Assembly: GCA_964498525.1 (NCBI GenBank)
Contig: CAZCGU010000008.1
Coordinates: forward strand, 1 to 64,000
Source of the DNA: DTU098 sp964498525
GTDB lineage: Bacteria; Bacillota; Desulfotomaculia; Desulfotomaculales; Pelotomaculaceae
Direction: 5' to 3'
Length of the DNA: 64,000 nt
Below are positions 16,967-24,787 of this stretch, piece by piece; the stretch's first letter is position 1; the number at the start of each line of letters is the position of its first letter. Position numbers and translations under genes: made by a program. The notes under the pieces are model-generated. The model searched no databases. It worked only from the letters and a program-made list of their open reading frames with translations, and had not been told where the DNA came from.

Positions 16967-17956
16967 GTGTCTAAAACCGCTGTTGTGGGCGCCGGCAACT
17001 GGGGCCGGAACCTTATTGGAACGCTTAACAAGCTGGGTGTTCTGGCGGCTGTTGTGGAAAAAGATCCAGCCCAAAGGGTATGGCTGAAAAAAAGTTATCA
17101 GCATCTGGAGATTCATGCTGATTTAGCTGAATTACTGAACGATTCGGGGATTCGGGCAGTTTTTATAGCGACTCCGGTTCCCACCCACTTCCCCCTGGCC
17201 AGGGCGGCCTTACTGGCCGGAAAGGACGTTTTCCTGGAAAAACCGATGGTCTTATCCACAACAGAGGCGAAAAAGCTGGTGGATTTGGCCGAAAAAAAGG
17301 AAAGGGTGCTGATGGCCGGTCATTTGCTCCTCTACCAGCCGGCCATTGCCTGGTTAAAGCAGTACATCTTATCCGGCGGCGCCGGTGACCTCCGGAGCCT
17401 GGGCCAGGAACGCCTCAAGCTGGGCCGGGTAAGGTCAAATGAAAATGTGCTGTGGAGCTTCGGAACGCACGACCTTGCTGTGCTATTATACCTGGTGGGC
17501 CAATCGCCTGAAAATGTTGAGGCGGCGGGGCAATGTGTCCTGCAACCGCATATTGCGGACGACGTTTTTGTCCACCTTAGCTTCAAAGGCGGCGTCAAGG
17601 CGCATCTGCATGTATCCTGGCTCTGGCCTGAGCAGCGCCGCCGCCTTACTGTTGTCGGCACGAAGGCTATGCTGGTTTACAATGAATTGGCCCAAACTGT
17701 GACCCTGCACCGCAAGGGAATCTCTGCCGGTTTATCGGTGAGGGATCAAGGCAGTGAAGTGATATTCCAGGGCAGCGCGGAGCCCCTGCGCCTGGAGTGC
17801 GAGCATTTTCTAAGGGCGGTTGAAGAAAGGACAGTTCCCCTCTCGGACGGGCGGAGCGCGGTTGAGGTGATCAGGGTTCTTGAAAGAGCTTCTAAAAAGC
17901 TGGATGACGGCCCACCTGGGGCAGATGGTTCTAGCAATAACGTGAATTCAGGATAA
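16967..17956 (+). CDS. Gfo/Idh/MocA-family NAD(P)-dependent oxidoreductase
   Basis: GTG 16967 starts VSKTAVVGAGNWGRNLIGTL ten bases after AAGGAG; an upstream in-frame start at 16904 is possible but poorer. The 329-residue protein has the Rossmann motif GAGNWGRN, the family's EKP motif (FLEKPMVLS) and a C-terminal sheet domain with NENVLWSFGTHDL, as in UDP-N-acetylglucosamine 3-dehydrogenase (WlbA)-like members. The substrate is probably a nucleotide sugar; this is inferred from the family and the adjacent acyltransferase remnant. It interrupts the usual pheT-zapA neighbourhood. Confidence 0.82.
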   Translation: MSKTAVVGAGNWGRNLIGTLNKLGVLAAVVEKDPAQRVWLKKSYQHLEIHADLAELLNDSGIRAVFIATPVPTHFPLARAALLAGKDVFLEKPMVLSTTEAKKLVDLAEKKERVLMAGHLLLYQPAIAWLKQYILSGGAGDLRSLGQERLKLGRVRSNENVLWSFGTHDLAVLLYLVGQSPENVEAAGQCVLQPHIADDVFVHLSFKGGVKAHLHVSWLWPEQRRRLTVVGTKAMLVYNELAQTVTLHRKGISAGLSVRDQGSEVIFQGSAEPLRLECEHFLRAVEERTVPLSDGRSAVEVIRVLERASKKLDDGPPGADGSSNNVNSG

Positions 17957-18323
17957 GGGCAAGTAGTTTGAAAATATTAACTTGAGCCTGGTATCCCCAT
18001 AGTGAGTTCTTATGGTAATGGAGGAGGAATAAATTATCCGGGCGAGGTGGCTTCCCTATGCCCCCTTACCCGGAAAGAGTACAGGGACGGATCTGTTTAT
18101 CCGGCGCGGGAATCCGGGTCATCCTTTCTTTAAATACTAAATAGACCTGGAACCTGCGCTGCCGTTCCGGAAGCGCAGGGCAAATCATGATCATCAAAGG
18201 GCCGGGCCGTTGGCTTTTACGTTTTTTTTTTGTCCAGGTTGAGATAAAATATACCCGGGGTGCAGGAAAAACGGGGAATCACGTCGAAGGACAAATAAAT
18301 TTGTTATCTCTCGGAGGAGTTCT
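17957..18323 (+). other. intergenic stretch with an orphan ribosome-binding site and a hairpin
   Basis: A strong GGAGGAGG (18020-18027) is followed five bases later by an ATT-initiated open frame of only 36 codons. A hairpin CCTGCGCT/AGCGCAGG lies at 18153-18179. No gene can be supported. Confidence 0.4.
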
Positions 18324-18599
18324 ATGGCTTCGCAGGAATCACGGGCTGAGGTTGAAATTTTCGGTGATTATTACATTATAAAGGGCGATAATTCACCGGA
18401 ACAAATGCTTATGCTGGCTCAGTATGTCAACCGTAAAATGAAGCAACTGGCTGGGCGAAACCCCAGATTGAGCAAGACTCAGGTAGCTGTGCTGGCGGCT
18501 TTGAATATTGCCGAAGAGTTCATGAAGCTTCGGGAGGAACAAGAAAGCATCGTAAAACTCCTTGAATCAGAACAAAAAAACGCGAAGAGAAACTCATGA
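18324..18599 (+). CDS. zapA: cell division protein ZapA
   Basis: The 91-residue protein has the ZapA layout: a short beta region (VEIFGDYYIIKG), NSPEQMLMLAQYVNRKM, then a long C-terminal coiled coil (LNIAEEFMKLREEQESIVKLLESEQ). ZapA binds and bundles FtsZ at the division septum. CGGAGGAG lies six bases before the ATG. Its place between pheST and polX/mutS2 is conserved in related Firmicutes. Confidence 0.92.
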   Translation: MASQESRAEVEIFGDYYIIKGDNSPEQMLMLAQYVNRKMKQLAGRNPRLSKTQVAVLAALNIAEEFMKLREEQESIVKLLESEQKNAKRNS

Positions 18600-18618
18600 A
18601 GCCTGCTTCATGAGTTTC
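18589..18618 (+). terminator. terminator hairpin overlapping the zapA stop
   Basis: A perfect 14-bp stem (18589-18602 with 18605-18618) has a 2-nt loop and includes the zapA stop codon. The T tract after it is weak (TTCATAATC), so it may also act as an mRNA end stabiliser. Confidence 0.65.
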
Positions 18619-18779
18619 TTCATAATCGTAAAATTTTCCGCCCCTGTTTTGATAAAAGCCCCCCTTGATTGTAAAGGATTATCTGTTTTTGTTTGACCTT
18701 CTAAAAATGATCATTGAAGCGGGTAAATATCCGGTGTTCGGAAAAAACTAATTTAACAGCTAGAAAGGTCTGGTTTGCC

Positions 18780-20483
18780 ATGCGTAACGTTGAAGTGGCC
18801 TGGATTTTTTATGAACTGGCCGACCTCCTTGAGCTGAAAGGGGAAGATTTTTTTAAAATCAGGGCTTACCGGAATGCCGCCAAAATTCTCGCCGGGCTCG
18901 ACAGGCCCCTGGCAGAGATTTGGTCAGAGGGAAAGATGGTCAAAATCCCCGGTATCGGTAAAAACATTTCAGCCAAGATTAGCGAGATTTTAGAAACGGG
19001 AAGCCTGCAAAAACATGAAGGGTTACTGCGGGAGTTTCCCCCGGGGTTTTTGGAAATCGTGTCCCTGCCGGGAATCGGGCCTAAAAAGGCTGCGTTATTC
19101 AGGGAAAGGCTGGGTGTAACCACTCTGGCCGAATTGGCCCGGGCAGCCCGGGAAAAACGCGTGCGGACCCTGCCCGGCATGGGCAGTAAAACGGAAAGCG
19201 AGATTATTCGTAACATTGAAATGCGAGAAAACAGGGAAAGTCGTGTTTTACTGGCCACCGCCCGGGAACTGGCGGCAGAGATCAGCGACTACCTCAGAGC
19301 GATTCCGGGTGTAAAGGAGGTGGAGGCCGGGGGCAGCCTGCGCCGCTGGCGGGAGACTGTGGGTGATATCGATCTGGTTGTGGCCGGTGAAGACCCCCGT
19401 ACGATCATTGAAGCGGCGGCGGACTACCCCCGGTTTCAGCAGATACTGGAAAGAAGTCCGGGACGGGCCAGGTTTCTTACTAACTGGGGGATAATTGCAG
19501 ACCTGGAAGTGACGCCAGAGGAAACCTTTTATCTGGCGTTATTCAGAAACACCGGGAGCCGGGCCCATTACCGGAAGATCCAGCAGCTCTTTGCGGAGCG
19601 TGGTCTGACCCTGGACAAAAACGTTATCGCAGGGGAGGGCGCGGTAATCAGGGAGGAGGATATTTACGCCGCCCTGGGTTTACCCTGGATTTCCCCCGAA
19701 CTCAGGGAAGACCGGGGTGAAGTGGAGGCAGCCCTGGAAAACCGCCTTCCCGGCCTGCTAAAGAGCGGTGATCTCAAGGGCGATCTGCATATTCACACAA
19801 ATTGGAGCGACGGGATTAACAGCATCGAGCAAATGGTGCAGCGGGCCAGGGCCAAAGGCTATCAATACATTGCCATAACCGACCACTCCCGTTCCCTTAA
19901 AATCGCCGGGGGATTGTCCCTGGAAAGGCTTCAAGAGCAGCACGAACAAATTCGGAAAATGAACGGCGAGTACTCGGATTTTCATATTTTCACAGGTATC
20001 GAGGTGGATATTCTTCCCCGGGGAGGCCTGGACTACCCCGATGAAATTCTGGAAAAAATCGACGTAGTGGTGGCCTCAGTCCACAGCGCCTTCAAGCAGG
20101 ACAGGGAAACGATGACCACGCGGATTTTGTCGGCGGTGGAGAACAAAAACGTCGATATTATCGGCCACCTTACCGGACGTCTCCTTTTGCAGCGGGAAGG
20201 GTACGGCCTGGATCTGGAAAGGGTATTGGATGCCGCTGCCGGCTATGGTACGATATTAGAGATTAATGCTTCCCCCGACCGGCTGGACTTGAACGACCTG
20301 AACGTCCGCAAGGCAAAGGAAAAGGGGATAAAAATAGCCATTAACACAGATGCCCATGACCTGAAACGTCTGGACGAAATGCCCTACGGGGTTTCTGTGG
20401 CGCGCCGCGCCTGGCTGGAACCGGACGATGTGATCAATACCCGGCCGGTTGAGGATTTAATCCGGTTTTTTCGGGGCAGGTGA
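18780..20483 (+). CDS. polX: DNA polymerase/3'-5' exonuclease PolX
   Basis: ATG 18780 gives the usual PolX start (MRNVEVAWIFYELADLLEL) and a 567-residue product, the normal length. Helix-hairpin-helix motifs lie near 57-66 (PGIGKNISAKI) and 95-115. The polymerase catalytic Asp pair is in GDIDLVV (about 193-199). The C-terminal PHP domain starts near 335 with HIHTNWSDG, followed by TDHSRSL and later NTDAHD. PolX fills short gaps and removes 3' damage in base excision repair. Its partners here include mpg (next gene) and mutS2 further on. Confidence 0.94.
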   Translation: MRNVEVAWIFYELADLLELKGEDFFKIRAYRNAAKILAGLDRPLAEIWSEGKMVKIPGIGKNISAKISEILETGSLQKHEGLLREFPPGFLEIVSLPGIGPKKAALFRERLGVTTLAELARAAREKRVRTLPGMGSKTESEIIRNIEMRENRESRVLLATARELAAEISDYLRAIPGVKEVEAGGSLRRWRETVGDIDLVVAGEDPRTIIEAAADYPRFQQILERSPGRARFLTNWGIIADLEVTPEETFYLALFRNTGSRAHYRKIQQLFAERGLTLDKNVIAGEGAVIREEDIYAALGLPWISPELREDRGEVEAALENRLPGLLKSGDLKGDLHIHTNWSDGINSIEQMVQRARAKGYQYIAITDHSRSLKIAGGLSLERLQEQHEQIRKMNGEYSDFHIFTGIEVDILPRGGLDYPDEILEKIDVVVASVHSAFKQDRETMTTRILSAVENKNVDIIGHLTGRLLLQREGYGLDLERVLDAAAGYGTILEINASPDRLDLNDLNVRKAKEKGIKIAINTDAHDLKRLDEMPYGVSVARRAWLEPDDVINTRPVEDLIRFFRGR

Positions 20484-20497
20484 AATTTGGAGATGAC

Positions 20498-21109
20498 ATG
20501 ACAGCTATTAAACAGGACAGCAAAAAGGCGCCGGGCCGGGACGGCATTTTACCCCGGAATTTTTACGCCAGGGAAACTGTGGCGGCGGCCAGGGATCTGC
20601 TGGGTTGCATTCTAGTCCATAATGCCCCGGACGGACCGGCGGCGGGCAGGATTGTGGAAACAGAAGCCTACATCCAGGGCGACCCGGCCTGCCACGCTTT
20701 CCGGGGTGAAACTCACCGCAACCGGGTTATGTTCGGCCCGCCGGGGCATGCCTACGTTTATTTTATTTACGGGATGTACTACTGTTTTAACACCGTTACC
20801 GCCCCGGCCGGCGTTGGGGAGGCCGTGTTGATCCGGGCCCTGGAACCCCTGGAGGGAATTCCCTTGATGCGCCGAAGGCGCGGCCGGGACAGGCTGAAGG
20901 ATCTCTGCAGCGGCCCGGCCAAGCTGGTCCAGGCCCTGGGCATCGCCCGGGAGCATAACGGCGCTGACTTGACCCGCAATCCGTTATTTGTCCTAAAGGG
21001 CGACGCCCGGGAAAAGATCCTGGCGGCCACCCGGGTGGGAATCCGGGAGGGAGCAGACTTGCCCCTGCGGTTTTATCTGGAAGGTAATCCATTCGTTTCC
21101 AGGAAATAG
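20498..21109 (+). CDS. mpg: 3-methyladenine DNA glycosylase (AAG/MPG family)
   Basis: The 203-residue protein has LPRNFYARETVAAARDLLGCILVH, VETEAYIQGDPACHAFRGET and HAYVYFIYGMYYCFNTVT, the substrate-pocket and catalytic signature of the AAG family (catalytic Glu in VETEAY). It excises alkylated purines. ATG 20498 follows GGAG. A GTG at 20480 overlapping the polX stop is the alternative. The polX-mpg overlap suggests a small base-excision-repair operon. Confidence 0.92.
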   Translation: MTAIKQDSKKAPGRDGILPRNFYARETVAAARDLLGCILVHNAPDGPAAGRIVETEAYIQGDPACHAFRGETHRNRVMFGPPGHAYVYFIYGMYYCFNTVTAPAGVGEAVLIRALEPLEGIPLMRRRRGRDRLKDLCSGPAKLVQALGIAREHNGADLTRNPLFVLKGDAREKILAATRVGIREGADLPLRFYLEGNPFVSRK

Positions 21110-21144
21110 GACAGGAGATATTCACAGGATGGGAGGAAAGTCCT

Positions 21145-22098
21145 TTGAAGATTGGAGAAATTTACCGCCTGGCCATAGAGAAGGGAATTGAAAAAGACCC
21201 GCGGCGGGAAGAGAACGTGCGTAAACTTTTAGAAAAGGAAAATATACTGTACGGTGAGATGAAGGAGGAAGATCAGAAGGAGTACGACCTGGATAAGCTA
21301 TTTAACCCTTACAGCGATACAAGGATATTGTACGGCGACCCGGAGCGGGAGGTTACCAGAGTGCTGGCGGGGATCGATATGGAAACCCCGGAAGTGCTGC
21401 TGGCTGATCGTCTGTCCGCCAGGGGCAAAATTGACCTGATCATTGCCCATCATCCCGAGGGAAAGGCTGTAGCCGCCCTTTACCAGGTGATGAAACTGCA
21501 GGAGGATTTGCTGGCAAAGTTTGGAGTGCCTATTAACGTAGCCGAGGGGATTATGGCCCCAAGGATCAGTGAGGTTAAGCGGGGGCTGATGCCCCTCAAC
21601 CACAACCGGGCCGTGGATGCTGCAAGACTTCTGGATATACCATTGATCTGCATTCATACCCCGGCGGATAACCACGTCAGCAATTACCTGCAGAACATAA
21701 TTGACGAAAAGGATCCGGAGACCCTGGGAGATTTGCTGAAGCTCTTAAAAGGCATTCCCGAATATGCCGAGGCGGTTTTTTCCAACGCAGGCCCCACCAT
21801 CGTTCTTGGGAGCAAGGAAAGGCGGACAGGCAAGATAATGGTGGACGTGACCGGCGGGACCAGCGGTTCCGAGGACGCCTACGCCAAATTGGCCACGGCT
21901 GGCGTGGGCACGCTGGTGGTTATGCATATGGGGGAAAAGCACCGGAAAGAAGCTGAAAAAAATCACATCAATGTTGTTGTGGCCGGGCACATGGCCAGCG
22001 ACTCCCTGGGTTTGAACCTGGTCCTGGATCAGTTGGTACAGCGGGGGGTACAGGTGGTTCCCTGCGCCGGGCTGATCAGATACGAGCGGAAGGGTTAG
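21145..22098 (+). CDS. Nif3-family dinuclear metal protein
   Basis: The 317-residue protein has a helical N-terminal extension (residues 1-60) before the Nif3/DUF34 core. The metal-ligand motif IIAHHPEGKA lies near 99-108, and conserved Asp/His positions follow (IHTPADNHVSNYLQ, VVMHMGEKHRKEAEKN). Family members bind two metal ions, and some related proteins act as GTP cyclohydrolase-like enzymes, but the biochemical role is unsettled. The TTG start lies after GGGAGGAAAGTCC. Confidence 0.8.
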   Translation: MKIGEIYRLAIEKGIEKDPRREENVRKLLEKENILYGEMKEEDQKEYDLDKLFNPYSDTRILYGDPEREVTRVLAGIDMETPEVLLADRLSARGKIDLIIAHHPEGKAVAALYQVMKLQEDLLAKFGVPINVAEGIMAPRISEVKRGLMPLNHNRAVDAARLLDIPLICIHTPADNHVSNYLQNIIDEKDPETLGDLLKLLKGIPEYAEAVFSNAGPTIVLGSKERRTGKIMVDVTGGTSGSEDAYAKLATAGVGTLVVMHMGEKHRKEAEKNHINVVVAGHMASDSLGLNLVLDQLVQRGVQVVPCAGLIRYERKG

Positions 22099-22165
22099 AA
22101 CATTGTCCGTTATAATTGATGCGATCCGCTTTTCCCGTTATTTTAGCGCAAAGGAGCAACTATAG

Positions 22166-24706
22166 ATGCCCGGTAAGCCGGAGCTTTTGGCGCCTGCCGG
22201 CGATTGGGAGGCCCTGGTGGCCGCCGTGGAAAACGGGGCGGATGCCGTTTACCTGGGGGGCAAACTTTTCAACGCCAGGCATTCCGCCGGCAACTTTGAT
22301 GACCTTGAACTCAGCCGGGCGGTTCATTTTGCCCACGTCCGGGGTGTCAGGGTTTATGTTACAGTTAACACCCTTCTTGATCCCGGCGAGGTTAAAGAGG
22401 CGGTCCGGTTCCTTTGTTTTTTGCACCGGTGCGGGGCGGACGCAGCCATTATTCAGGACCTGGGCCTGCTCCGGCTGGCCCGGGAGGCCGTACCGGAGCT
22501 CCCCCTGCACGCCAGCACCCAAATGACCGTACATAATCTGCCGGCGGTTAAATTATTGAAAGAGGCTGGGATCAGCAGGGTTGTGCTGGCCAGGGAATTG
22601 TCCCTCGATATAATCCGGGAAATAGTCCGCTCGGGCGGAGTGGGAATTGAGGTTTTTATTCACGGCGCCCTATGCGTGTGTTACTCCGGTCAGTGTCTCA
22701 TGTCCAGCCTGATTGGGGGACGCAGCGGGAATAGGGGGCGCTGTGCCCAGCCCTGCCGCCTGAATTATGTCCTGGTTGACCGGCAAGGCCGCCATCTGGC
22801 TGAACCCGGTGAGGTTGGGGCTTACCTTTTGAGCCCCCGGGATCTGAACTTGAGTGAAAAACTGCCCGATTTGATTAATGCCGGTATTTCCTCTTTTAAA
22901 ATTGAAGGCAGGATGAAAAGGCCCGAGTACGTGGCTACGGTGGTGAGAATTTACCGGACGCTTTTGGACCGGGCTGCGGCGGGGGACTCCTTTGCTGTCG
23001 AGCCGGAAGAGTCCAGGGACCTGGCTCAGATTTTCAACCGGGATTTTTCAACCGGTTATTTTTACGGGCGTCCGGGCCGGGAGCTGATGAGCTGCAAGCG
23101 TCCGAACAACCGCGGTGTCCGCCTGGGGCGCGTCAAGGGTTTTGACCGGGCCAGCCGCCTGGTGGAAATAACCCTGGAAGAACCCCTGCGTACGGGGGAT
23201 GGAATTGAAATTTGGGTAACCAGAGGGGGCCGGGCCGCCGGGGAAGTAAACCGGATTCTGCTGGATGGAGGGCCTGTGGAGCGCGCCCCCGCAGGCGCCA
23301 CTGTGCAGCTGGAAATGCCGGGCCGGGTGTTTCCCGGGGACAGGGTTTTCAAGACCCACGACGCCGATTTGATGGAAAGGGCCGGGGCCAGTTTTAAATC
23401 CCCCGGGGGGCGGCAAAAAATACCCCTGGTCTTTACAGTTGAGGGCCGTTTGGGCCGGCCCCTGAAAATACGGGCTGAAGACGCCGAAGGATTCAGCGGT
23501 GAAGCCCTTACCGCCTCACCGGTCCGGGAGGCTCACAAGCGGCCCCTCACCCCGGCCTACCTGGAACAGCAGCTGGGCCGGCTGGGCAACACGCCCTTCA
23601 GGCTGGCCCGGTTGCAGTGCAGGCTGGAAGGGGAATTGATGACGCCGGTGAGTGAAATCAATGAAGCCCGCAGGCAGGCCCTGGCCCGTTTAGAAGAAGA
23701 CCGGACGGCTGCCTTCAGGCGCCCGCCGCTGCCGGAGGATGTTTTCGAAGGCCGCTTGGCCAGAGCCCTGTTTTGCCCGGCCGGCAATAAAGACAGCCGG
23801 CCCGGGGCGCCGGAACTCTCCGTGGTGGTAGGCGACCTTCCTTCTCTTAAGGCCGCCGTCAAGGCGGGGGCCGGGGAAGTTTGTTTCAGCGGCGAGCAGT
23901 ACCGCTCCAGGCCGCCGGTATCCCTGGAGGAAATTCTGGCCGGAGGTGAGGCCTGCGCCAGGGCCGGCGTAAGGTTTATCCTGGGCTCGCCCCGGATCCT
24001 GCAGGACAGGGAATTGGCCGGCTTTTGCCGCCTTTTGGAAAAGGCCGGCGCAGGGCATTTGGACGGTGTCATGGCCGGCAACCTGGGGCTGGTTAAAATT
24101 GCGCGGGAATTAACAGGTGTACCGATCTTTGCCGATTTTTATCTGAATATTTTTAACCCTGAAACGGCGCGTTTTTTGCTGGAAGCAGGGGTGGGCCGGG
24201 TTGCCCTGTCCCCGGAATTGACCCTGGCGCAGGTTAAAAAAATGGCCGCTTTGCTGCCCCTTCCCTCCGAGGTGATTGTGCACGGGGCGCTTCCCCTTAT
24301 GGTTTCGGAATACTGTGTGGCGGGGAGCTTGCTGGGAGAGAGCGGCCGCAGGGAAGGCTGCCCGGCGCCCTGCCGGAATACTGTCTGCGGCCTCAAGGAC
24401 CGTAAAGGGGTTGTGTTCCCCGTGGAGATGGACCAGAACTGCCGCATGCACATCTTTAACTCCCGGGATCTGTGTGTCATCGATGATATCCAGGAGCTTG
24501 CCGGAGCGGGAATCCCGGTGCTGCGAATTGAAGCCAGGCGTGAAGGGGCCGGCTACGTCCGGGATGTAACCAGGGCCTACCGCACCGCCTTGACCCTAAA
24601 GCCAGCCGGGGGCAAAGAAGAAAGGCTGGCGGCGCTGAAGGAAAACCTGGTCCGCTATAGTCCGGCGGGTTTTACCAAGGGTCACTTTTACCGGGGAGTT
24701 TTGTAA
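22166..24706 (+). CDS. peptidase U32 family protein, double-length (DUF3656-containing)
   Basis: The 846-residue protein begins KPELLAPAGDWEALVAAVENGADAVYLGG. The U32 signature FIHGALCVCYSGQCLMSS lies near 160-177, with the Cys pair that follows in GRCAQPCR. A second U32-like half (about 575-846) carries VIVHGALPLMVSEYC and CPAPCRNTVC. Members of this family (TrhP/RlhA-like) take part in tRNA or 23S rRNA hydroxylation rather than classical proteolysis, and the Cys residues may bind a cluster. Which reaction applies here is unknown. It precedes mutS2, as in relatives. Confidence 0.88.
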   Translation: MPGKPELLAPAGDWEALVAAVENGADAVYLGGKLFNARHSAGNFDDLELSRAVHFAHVRGVRVYVTVNTLLDPGEVKEAVRFLCFLHRCGADAAIIQDLGLLRLAREAVPELPLHASTQMTVHNLPAVKLLKEAGISRVVLARELSLDIIREIVRSGGVGIEVFIHGALCVCYSGQCLMSSLIGGRSGNRGRCAQPCRLNYVLVDRQGRHLAEPGEVGAYLLSPRDLNLSEKLPDLINAGISSFKIEGRMKRPEYVATVVRIYRTLLDRAAAGDSFAVEPEESRDLAQIFNRDFSTGYFYGRPGRELMSCKRPNNRGVRLGRVKGFDRASRLVEITLEEPLRTGDGIEIWVTRGGRAAGEVNRILLDGGPVERAPAGATVQLEMPGRVFPGDRVFKTHDADLMERAGASFKSPGGRQKIPLVFTVEGRLGRPLKIRAEDAEGFSGEALTASPVREAHKRPLTPAYLEQQLGRLGNTPFRLARLQCRLEGELMTPVSEINEARRQALARLEEDRTAAFRRPPLPEDVFEGRLARALFCPAGNKDSRPGAPELSVVVGDLPSLKAAVKAGAGEVCFSGEQYRSRPPVSLEEILAGGEACARAGVRFILGSPRILQDRELAGFCRLLEKAGAGHLDGVMAGNLGLVKIARELTGVPIFADFYLNIFNPETARFLLEAGVGRVALSPELTLAQVKKMAALLPLPSEVIVHGALPLMVSEYCVAGSLLGESGRREGCPAPCRNTVCGLKDRKGVVFPVEMDQNCRMHIFNSRDLCVIDDIQELAGAGIPVLRIEARREGAGYVRDVTRAYRTALTLKPAGGKEERLAALKENLVRYSPAGFTKGHFYRGVL

Positions 24707-24787
24707 TAATAAAATAGATCAGCAGAGGGCGGTTTGGTCGGATAACAGGGGATTGACAAGGAATGTTTAACGAAAAAAGGCGGGTCT

